Below are positions 1 through 4,779 of a stretch of 7,672 nt of DNA, piece by piece. Below the pieces are notes generated by a model, which searched no databases, had not been told where the DNA came from, and worked only from the letters and a program-made list of their open reading frames with translations. A program made the translations under genes and the position numbers. The stretch covers positions 1 to 7,672 of the forward strand of contig DHWT01000245.1 of the NCBI GenBank assembly GCA_002413325.1. Reading direction: 5' to 3'. Numbering within the stretch: the first letter of the stretch is position 1; every line of letters begins with the position of its first letter. The DNA comes from Chitinophagaceae bacterium UBA5175 (lineage in GTDB: Bacteria > Bacteroidota > Bacteroidia > Chitinophagales > Chitinophagaceae).

Positions 1-2
1 TG

Positions 3-134
3 ACATTCAGGCGAAAAGATTTTGACTATTACGACAACAGCATCAAAATGCTTAGTATGCTCATCATATCGGGAAACTATTGGATTCCCGAATTCCAAAC
101 GGGCACCTTAGCAGGACTGCATCATCAGCCCTGA
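3..134 (+). CDS. C-terminal fragment of a gene entering from the left edge; possible GH8-like glycoside hydrolase
   Basis: Frame 3 is open from the window edge to a TGA at 132-134, while the other two plus frames contain stops in this stretch. It encodes 43 residues. The core, around DYYDNSIKMLSMLIISGN followed by YWIPEF, resembles from memory the C-terminal end of GH8 enzymes of the reducing-end xylose-releasing type, where a YYDG-x-LYML-x-LLHxSGNFxI pattern is common. That match is recalled, not searched, and the catalytic residues of GH8 lie far upstream of the visible part, so function and activity cannot be judged. The gene is convergent with the SGNH hydrolase, with 33 bp between the two stop codons. 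That this is the end of a real gene is fairly likely; the GH8 assignment is tentative. Confidence 0.5.
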   Translation, partial: TFRRKDFDYYDNSIKMLSMLIISGNYWIPEFQTGTLAGLHHQP

Positions 135-151
135 ACCCTGCGATCAGCATT

Positions 152-180
152 AAACAGGCAGTACCCTTTATGGCCTGTTT
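152..180. terminator. Candidate bidirectional terminator hairpin between convergent genes
   Basis: AAACAGGC (152-159) and GCCTGTTT (173-180) form a perfect 8-bp inverted repeat around a 13-nt loop. It sits at the junction of the left-edge gene and the SGNH gene, whose TAA stop (170-168) lies in the loop. A-rich and T-rich ends on the arms could serve both strands, but the T run is only three bases, so this is a weak intrinsic terminator at best. Confidence 0.35.
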
Positions 181-839
181 CGGATGCCCTGCACCATGAG
201 CCTGGCAACCAATGCATTTCCTGCATCATTGAGGTGAACTCCGTCAACTGTTAAAATGCCGCTCTCCTGGTTATGACTGTTATTGGCTCTTTCATAAGCC
301 TCAAATTCAGCGCGCATATCCACCAGGGTTAGTTGCTGGTCGGCTGCAATTTTACGGATGATATTGGCATATTTATTCAAATCCCCATCCTGTTCATTCG
401 TATAGTCGTATCGCTCCCCGATGGTTGCCGGTGTGCATACCACAACTTTTATATGGGCTGCTTTGAATTTGCCAATGAGGGCCCTGTAAAATTTATCGAA
501 TTTATCTGCGTCAGTACCGGTTCCCATTTTCTTATGCCAGACATCGTTAACACCCACCCAGATCACCACGATATCCGGTGATTTGCTGATCACATCATCT
601 TCCACACGCAGGTACAGGTCATACACTTTATTCCCGCTGATGCCCGCACCGGTCAGTTCATAGGCTGCATGGCCCGGCGGGTTGAGCAGGCTGTCGGCGA
701 TGGTTATAAAACCATGGGCTTTCACGCCGGCTTCCGTGATCGAGTCCCCGAAAAAAATTACGCTGATTTTTTTATCTGGCATAAAGGAGAAGCTGAAGAG
801 TGATATAATCAGAAATTCAACAAGAAGATATTTTTTCAT
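168..839 (-). CDS. Secreted SGNH/GDSL-family hydrolase (esterase/acylhydrolase-like)
   Basis: A 223-residue protein. The frame extends upstream to a TTG at 863, but the ATG at 839 is preferred because it directly gives a signal-peptide-like N-terminus (MKKYLL, then a hydrophobic stretch to about residue 20). All SGNH blocks are visible. Block I is FFGDSITEAG with nucleophile Ser33. Block II is GISGN with Gly69. Block III is GVND with Asn98. Block V is DGVHLN with Asp199 and His202 three residues apart. The family includes carbohydrate esterases, lipases and acyl-transfer enzymes; the fold and catalytic set are clear but the substrate is not. The length is normal for a single-domain SGNH protein. 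The signal peptide implies export across the inner membrane, and no lipobox cysteine is seen. It is divergent from the CDGSH gene and convergent with the left-edge gene, so it appears monocistronic. If the edge gene is a glycoside hydrolase, deacetylation of polysaccharide is a reasonable but unproven guess. Confidence 0.9.
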   Translation of the reverse strand: MKKYLLVEFLIISLFSFSFMPDKKISVIFFGDSITEAGVKAHGFITIADSLLNPPGHAAYELTGAGISGNKVYDLYLRVEDDVISKSPDIVVIWVGVNDVWHKKMGTGTDADKFDKFYRALIGKFKAAHIKVVVCTPATIGERYDYTNEQDGDLNKYANIIRKIAADQQLTLVDMRAEFEAYERANNSHNQESGILTVDGVHLNDAGNALVARLMVQGIRNRP

Positions 840-920
840 AAAGTCAGGAGTTGATGTTATCAAATGGCCGGCGGTTGAAAACCAGCCTGATTCTTGTTCC
901 TATACAGTCTTATTTATTGC

Positions 921-955
921 TAAAGATAAAACCTGGCAGGAAAAACGGTTACAAA
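921..955 (-). promoter_or_regulatory. Candidate Bacteroidota-type promoter for the SGNH gene
   Basis: On the minus strand TATCTTTA (928-921) matches the Bacteroidota -7 element TAnnTTTG at all fixed positions except the last. A TTTG (955-952) lies 23 bp upstream and could be the -33 element, although that spacing is longer than usual. The leader to the ATG at 839 would be about 75 nt. This is pattern matching only. Confidence 0.25.
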
Positions 956-986
956 TGCCTAATTTCAATTTTAAATCTGAAACGCG

Positions 987-1214
987 ATGGCCAGTACAAA
1001 AATTACGGTAAATGACAATGGTTCACTGAAAATAGAAGGTGATTTTGAGATCCTGGACCGGACCGGTGCCCAATATGATCTGGGAGGAAGGGAAGTAATT
1101 TCTCTTTGCCGTTGCGGACATTCGAAAAACAAACCCTTCTGCGACGGATCTCACAAAGCCCATTTCGAACACCACGCGGTCGCATTTGCCCTGCCCCCGA
1201 AAAAAGTGGTTTAG
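987..1214 (+). CDS. Small CDGSH-type iron-sulfur protein
   Basis: A 75-residue protein that is essentially one CDGSH zinc-finger-like iron-sulfur domain. The motif at residues 41-56 is C-R-C-x8-C-D-G-S-H, so the expected [2Fe-2S] ligands are Cys41, Cys43, Cys52 and His56 (three Cys, one His, as in mitoNEET-type proteins). Residues 1-40 form a short beta-rich lead-in, and no signal peptide or membrane anchor is visible, so a cytoplasmic location is expected. Proteins of this family carry a redox-active, labile cluster and are linked to electron transfer or iron handling; the specific partner here is unknown. The ATG at 987 follows an AT-rich stretch without a recognisable Shine-Dalgarno sequence, as is normal in Bacteroidota. 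The gene stands alone: divergent from the SGNH gene and convergent with the methyltransferase, with 29 bp between stop codons. Confidence 0.93.
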   Translation: MASTKITVNDNGSLKIEGDFEILDRTGAQYDLGGREVISLCRCGHSKNKPFCDGSHKAHFEHHAVAFALPPKKVV

Positions 1215-1243
1215 CTATTATAACCGGTAAATCCTTTGGACGA

Positions 1244-1930
1244 TCATTTCATAATGATGGCCGAGCCACCCAGGTCGGGAATCGGCAGGTAACTGATGTT
1301 TTGTTCCTGGCAAAATTGTTCTACGGCTTTGCGGGCCCCTTTATAGGCGTCGTTGTTAAAATCATGAATGAATATATACCCGCCGGCCGCCAGTTTTGGA
1401 TAAAAAAACTGCAGCCCTTTGTACAGGGGTTCAAATAAATCCGCATCCAGGCTGACAAACACAAAGCGATCGTCAATATCCCTGGCTGATTCGGGAAAAA
1501 ATCCTTTTACCGGTATACAGTTCTCCGGATCCGGCATTTGCTTTAATACAAGTTCCAGTGAGGTATCCGAAAAATCCTGGTCTCCCCCTGAAAATTGTTT
1601 TCTTTTTTCCAGGTCGGTATCTCTTTTGTCAAAGCCCGCAAACGTATCGAACAGATAGAGCTTCCTGCCCGGGAAATACTGATTGATATACCTTGCAAAT
1701 TTACCCTTGTAAACACCCAGTTCAGCCACATTACCCCTCAGGTCTTTTTTCATGATTTCATAACTGACCAGTTCCAGCGCCGCCAAACGGACATAGTCAA
1801 AATAATTGAGATCCATCACCCGTTCCCGCTGCAGGTACACCAGCGAATCGCTCACAAAAACATGGTTTTTTAAGAGTAATTTCCCAAACAGGAAATTGGT
1901 TGCTTTGCCAAATATTCTAATCAGTCCCAT
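1244..1930 (-). CDS. TylF/MycF-type SAM-dependent O-methyltransferase
   Basis: A 228-residue class I methyltransferase of the TylF/MycF/NovP type. The SAM-binding motif I is VAELGVYKG (residues 68-76), followed by an acidic SAM contact at Asp95 in LYLFDTFAGF, the signature 'LFDTFxGF' of this family. LDAD at 161-164 and HD at 189-190 fit the metal-binding aspartates (Asp162 and Asp190, 28 residues apart as in NovP from memory). The position after the second Asp is Phe191, where NovP-like enzymes have another Asp, so metal coordination may differ. Known relatives methylate sugar hydroxyls on macrolides and aminocoumarins; bacterial relatives near glycan or lipid genes probably modify sugars. 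The ATG at 1930 lies 18 bp after the stop of the cysteine-rich gene and is preceded by a purine-rich stretch (AGAAAGAAA), so it is likely the last gene of the exporter operon. The family call is firm; the substrate is unknown. Confidence 0.88.
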   Translation of the reverse strand: MGLIRIFGKATNFLFGKLLLKNHVFVSDSLVYLQRERVMDLNYFDYVRLAALELVSYEIMKKDLRGNVAELGVYKGKFARYINQYFPGRKLYLFDTFAGFDKRDTDLEKRKQFSGGDQDFSDTSLELVLKQMPDPENCIPVKGFFPESARDIDDRFVFVSLDADLFEPLYKGLQFFYPKLAAGGYIFIHDFNNDAYKGARKAVEQFCQEQNISYLPIPDLGGSAIIMK

Positions 1931-1948
1931 ATTCAGATTTCTTTCTGT

Positions 1949-2308
1949 TTATTCAGCCCATTTCTTTTTGAATCCGTAGGGACAGTGCCTGCAGCCGCTG
2001 CGACAGCAATATCCACGGGATATGAGGTAAAGTTCCGTAAATACCCGGTAGTCTGCTTCCTTGTAATAATGAATGCCTTCCACCAGATCGCCGCCCCCGC
2101 CGGGAAAAGGATATTGTTTTGACCGGGTTACCAGCTGATCCAGTTCGGACAGGCAGTCATTACACAGACAATTATAAAAAGTTTTCGCCAGAAAGGACCG
2201 GGTATCATTACCCAATGTTACCTGCGAACAGCCGCAGGCCTGAATATTTTCAGCCTGGCAGGCGAATTGTTTTTTACACCGGGGACATATTTTCAGTTTA
2301 CCACCCAT
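1949..2308 (-). CDS. Cysteine-rich CWC / DUF5522 two-domain putative metal-binding protein
   Basis: A 119-residue protein with 12 cysteines. The N-terminal half (residues 7-52) has CPRC at 8-11, Cys17, CGC at 25-27 and CLCNDC at 47-52, a pattern matching the cysteine-rich CWC family. The C-terminal part (residues 77-113) reads EGIHYYKEADYRVFTELYL, then RGYCC at 98-102 and CRHCPYG at 106-112, which matches DUF5522. A glycine run (70-73) links the two. The clustered Cys and His residues strongly suggest zinc or iron-sulfur binding, but no biochemical role is known to me for either domain. No signal peptide is present, so it is probably cytoplasmic. Its ATG lies 2 bp after the exporter stop codon, which suggests translational coupling, and the methyltransferase follows 18 bp later. 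Its role in that unit is undetermined. Confidence 0.85.
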   Translation of the reverse strand: MGGKLKICPRCKKQFACQAENIQACGCSQVTLGNDTRSFLAKTFYNCLCNDCLSELDQLVTRSKQYPFPGGGGDLVEGIHYYKEADYRVFTELYLISRGYCCRSGCRHCPYGFKKKWAE

Positions 2309-2310
2309 TC

Positions 2311-4131
2311 TTATTGATAACCCTTTGCCTGCAGCGCAAATAATTCCGCGTATTTTCCATTCATGCTGATTAATTCCTGGTGGGAACCGCTTTCAATCAG
2401 TTCGCCCTGTTGCAATACCAGGATCCGGTCGGCCATACGCACCGTTGAAAACCGGTGTGAGATCAATACGGCTGTTTTACCCCGGGTGAGCGCCGCAAAC
2501 CGCTGAAAAACCTCATATTCCGCGCGGGCATCCAGGGCCGAAGTGGGTTCATCCAGTATCAATACCTGCGCCTGCCGCATATACGCCCTCGCCAGCGCCA
2601 CTTTCTGCCATTCCCCGCCCGACAGTTCCATGCCTTCCCGGAATCTTTTTCCCAGCATCTGATCATAACCTGCCGGCAAACGGCTTACCAGTTCAGCCGC
2701 CAGACTTTGTTCAGCCGCAGAAACAATCAGCGGTTTATTGTCTTTCTGAAGAACATTGCCGACCGCTATATTATCCGAAACGCGCATCTGGTAACGCAGG
2801 TAATCCTGGAAAATGATCCCGATGTGCTGCCGCAGGCTAACGAGGTCGTATAAACGAAGATCCACGCCATCCAGCAGGATCCTGCCTTCCGTCGGATCAT
2901 ATAACCTGGCCAGCAATTTAACGAGGGTCGTTTTGCCAGCTCCGTTCTCCCCGACCAGTGCGATTTTTTCACCGGCCCCTAAAGAAAAATTCAAATGCCG
3001 CGATGCCCATTTTTCAGCATGCTGGTAACGAAATCCCACGTCCTGGAATTCAAATCCTTTACGGATGGGATTTGGAAAAGGACGTGGATTTTTCGTAACG
3101 GTTATAGCAGGCTGTATCTCGAAAAATTCAAAAAAATCGCTTAGATAGATGGCTCCCTGGGAAACGGCCGTAAACCGGGTGAGAATGGATTCCATCAGAG
3201 ACCTGAGCTGGCGGAAGGATCCGGCCAGAAAGGTCAGCTGACCAATACTGATCCTGCCGGAAATAGTATCCAGGATGATATAAACGTAAGCGCCATAATA
3301 ACCCAGGCTTCCCAACAGCGTAAACCCCGTTCCCCACAGAGACCGGTTAATGGAAATCCGCCGGTTGCTGAAATAAAATGTATCGGCCAGGGCTTCAAAC
3401 TTTTCTATGATGAACCCGGAGAGCCCGAAAATTTTAACCTCCTTGGCTGTCTCATCACTGGCGCCGAGATACCGGAGATAATCCAGTTCCCGCCTTTCAG
3501 GCGTCTGCCGGCGGCTCAGCGCATAGGTCTGGTCATTGAAATAAGATTCCCCGATAAATGAAGGCAGGATCGTGATGAACAATAATGCGATCAGCCAGGG
3601 ATTAAATAATATAAGCCCGGCCGCCAGGAATCCCATCGTGATCAGGTCCTGCACCTGGCTTAAAACCTGCGACAGTAAAATAGTGCGGCCTGTGGTTTGC
3701 TGACGGGCGCGTTCCAGTTTATCATAAAAAACGGGGTCTTCAAATTGTTCCAGGTCGAGGATGGCCGCGTGTTTCATAATGCGGACCGAACTCAGCTTGC
3801 CAAAAAGATCCCCGAGCAGGCTGTCCAGCAGTGATATGCTCCGGCCCAACGCATCATTGAAAATGGCCAGCATAAATTCAATACCGATCAGCGCCCACAG
3901 ATGATGCGTGGAAGCTGAACCGGAATGACGATTCAACAGGATCACTTCATCGATGATCAGTTTGCCAATATATAAAACGGAAACGGGTATAGCCGACCGA
4001 AGCAGGCGGAGACCGGCGTTCAGTCCGGTCATCCAGGGGCTTGAAGCCCAGACCAGTTTAAAAAATGCAGGAAGGTTCCGAAGGGCATTGAGCCGCTCTC
4101 TCCAGCCCGGCTTGGATTGATTTGAAACCAT
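2311..4131 (-). CDS. ABC exporter, fused transmembrane domain and ATPase (ABCB-like half-transporter)
   Basis: A 606-residue protein. The frame extends to a TTG at 4194, but that codon lies in the T-run of a terminator-like structure, so the ATG at 4131 is preferred. Residues about 35-330 form a type I exporter membrane domain with several hydrophobic helices. The ATPase domain follows: Walker A GENGAGKT (394-401), Q-loop Gln442 in IIFQD, signature LSGGE (503-507), Walker B LILDE (524-528), D-loop SALD and switch His559 in LISHR. The signature is LSGGEWQK rather than the classical LSGGQ; other essential residues are intact, so an active transporter is expected. Permease and ATPase fused in one chain imply a homodimer, or a heterodimer with an unseen partner, exporting a drug, lipid, peptide or small molecule across the inner membrane. 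No peptidase or other accessory domain is present. It is the first gene of the unit with the cysteine-rich protein and the methyltransferase. Confidence 0.92.
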   Translation of the reverse strand: MVSNQSKPGWRERLNALRNLPAFFKLVWASSPWMTGLNAGLRLLRSAIPVSVLYIGKLIIDEVILLNRHSGSASTHHLWALIGIEFMLAIFNDALGRSISLLDSLLGDLFGKLSSVRIMKHAAILDLEQFEDPVFYDKLERARQQTTGRTILLSQVLSQVQDLITMGFLAAGLILFNPWLIALLFITILPSFIGESYFNDQTYALSRRQTPERRELDYLRYLGASDETAKEVKIFGLSGFIIEKFEALADTFYFSNRRISINRSLWGTGFTLLGSLGYYGAYVYIILDTISGRISIGQLTFLAGSFRQLRSLMESILTRFTAVSQGAIYLSDFFEFFEIQPAITVTKNPRPFPNPIRKGFEFQDVGFRYQHAEKWASRHLNFSLGAGEKIALVGENGAGKTTLVKLLARLYDPTEGRILLDGVDLRLYDLVSLRQHIGIIFQDYLRYQMRVSDNIAVGNVLQKDNKPLIVSAAEQSLAAELVSRLPAGYDQMLGKRFREGMELSGGEWQKVALARAYMRQAQVLILDEPTSALDARAEYEVFQRFAALTRGKTAVLISHRFSTVRMADRILVLQQGELIESGSHQELISMNGKYAELFALQAKGYQ

Positions 4132-4192
4132 GCTTGGGCCTGCAATGTACGTTTTTAGGACCAAAGCAGTTTTCAGGCTGTAGGAGCCATGC

Positions 4193-4270
4193 AAAAAAAG
4201 ATGGATGGTTATAAGACACAGAGGTTAGCTAAAAGATTTTAACCATCTTCCATGAACAAATAACCATCCA
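4193..4270 (-). terminator. Terminator-like structure between the RRM gene and the exporter operon, with a competing arm
   Basis: On the minus strand TGGATGGTTAT (4270-4260) pairs perfectly over 11 bp with ATAACCATCCA (4212-4202), immediately followed by TC and seven T (4199-4193), the layout of an intrinsic terminator. The 47-nt loop is long and holds a second arm, GATGGTTA (4247-4240), that can also pair with the 3' arm, or locally with TAACC (4227-4223). It lies about 50 nt after the RRM stop and 62 bp before the exporter ATG. It could end the RRM transcript or attenuate read-through into the exporter genes. Confidence 0.5.
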
Positions 4271-4273
4271 CCA
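4240..4273. repeat. Direct repeat TAACCATCnnCCA, two copies 21 bp apart
   Basis: TAACCATCTTCCA (4240-4252) and TAACCATCCACCA (4261-4273) agree at 11 of 13 positions with a 21-bp period, about two helical turns. The inverse core GATGGTTA occurs at 4204-4211. The arrangement upstream of the exporter operon could be a protein-binding site, or simply a by-product of the overlapping terminator arms. Confidence 0.4.
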
Positions 4274-4310
4274 AAAGGCGTTTAGCGTTGCGCGTTATAC
4301 GAAAACCGGG

Positions 4311-4325
4311 CTAAGCGTTGCTTAG
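4311..4325 (-). terminator. Short perfect hairpin over the RRM stop codon
   Basis: CTAAGC (4311-4316), a 3-nt loop, and GCTTAG (4320-4325) form a 6-bp perfect stem that contains the TAA stop of the RRM gene on the minus strand. Downstream sequence (CCCGGTTTTCG) has only four T in a row, so termination here would be weak. The 8-mer AGCGTTGC within it recurs exactly 30 bp away (4284-4291 and 4314-4321). Confidence 0.3.
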
Positions 4326-4645
4326 TAACGGTTACGGTCGCGGTTATATCCACCACCACCGCCACGGCTCGATCCACCACCACGGGATCCACCACCGCCG
4401 GGATTTTTATCTTCAGCAACTTTTACAGTAAGCGTTCTTCCTTCCAGGCTCGTGCCGTCGAGGGCCTTAATGGCTTTCTCCGCTTCTTCATTACTTGAAA
4501 ATTCCACAAATCCGAAACCACGACTTTTATGGGTTTCCCTGTCTAAAATAACTTTTGCTGAACCAACGGTACCGTATGGTTCAAACAATTCTTGCAATTC
4601 TTGATCACTAACGGCGAAAGGCAGACCGGCTACAAAGATTTTCAT
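4322..4645 (-). CDS. Glycine-rich RRM RNA-binding protein
   Basis: A 107-residue protein from the ATG at 4645; the frame extends to a GTG at 4678, but the ATG puts the RRM at the very N-terminus, as in its relatives. Residues 1-80 are one RNA-recognition motif: RNP2 IFVAGL (3-8) and RNP1 RGFGFVEF (42-49), with aromatic Phe4, Phe44 and Phe46 in RNA-stacking positions. Residues 82-107 are a Gly/Arg/Ser tail with RGGG repeats ending in YNRDRNRY, disordered and typical of RNA chaperone-like members. Similar short RRM-plus-glycine-tail proteins are widespread in Bacteroidota and cyanobacteria; in cyanobacteria some are cold-induced. The role here is presumably cytoplasmic, binding single-stranded RNA and affecting mRNA fate. 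It lies 134 bp after the sensor kinase on the same strand, with its own spacer, so an independent promoter is likely. Confidence 0.93.
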   Translation of the reverse strand: MKIFVAGLPFAVSDQELQELFEPYGTVGSAKVILDRETHKSRGFGFVEFSSNEEAEKAIKALDGTSLEGRTLTVKVAEDKNPGGGGSRGGGSSRGGGGGYNRDRNRY

Positions 4646-4666
4646 TCCAATACAATTTAATAGCCG

Positions 4667-4674
4667 GAAAGATA
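4667..4674 (-). promoter_or_regulatory. Candidate -7 element for the RRM gene
   Basis: TATCTTTC on the minus strand matches the Bacteroidota TAnnTTTG -7 box except for the last base, and is placed 21 bp before the ATG. No TTG is seen at the usual -33 spacing, so the call is weak. Confidence 0.25.
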
Positions 4675-4699
4675 ACACAATAGTTTAGTACACCGGTTG

Positions 4700-4730
4700 A
4701 TTGGCCTGTTTTTTTTGAAATATTGGCCTG
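4700..4730. repeat. Direct repeat ATTGGCCTG upstream of the RRM gene
   Basis: Two identical 9-mers, 4700-4708 and 4722-4730, have a 22-bp period and are separated by a T-rich stretch of 13 bp. They lie 55-85 bp upstream of the RRM start, where a regulator or an RNA element (CAGGCCAAT in the minus sense) could act. The kinase gene's 3' end is also close, so a role for either gene is possible. Confidence 0.4.
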
Positions 4731-4779
4731 AATTGTTCAAAACAAGGCATTTAGGAGGGTTGCGGGAAGCGGTTTGGCG

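Noticed and set aside
840..863. TTG at 863 as the SGNH hydrolase start
   Set aside because: It would place eight polar residues before a normal signal peptide that begins at the ATG at 839.
960..967. TAATTTCA as a promoter -7 box for the CDGSH gene
   Set aside because: It has two mismatches to TAnnTTTG and no TTG at a suitable distance upstream.
682..1011. Plus-strand open frame across the SGNH/CDGSH spacer
   Set aside because: It starts antisense inside the SGNH gene and overlaps the CDGSH start; the product looks like random translation.
4132..4194. TTG at 4194 as the exporter start, giving 21 extra residues
   Set aside because: It overlaps the T-run of the terminator-like structure and the extra residues do not resemble an exporter N-terminus; the ATG at 4131 is more credible.
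4345..4402. Short CCACCACC-type repeats as a satellite or CRISPR-like array
   Set aside because: They are simply the codons of the Gly/Arg/Ser tail of the RRM protein, irregular in spacing and without spacers.
4646..4678. GTG at 4678 as the RRM protein start
   Set aside because: The ATG at 4645 begins exactly at the first RRM strand, and the candidate -7 box overlaps the extension.
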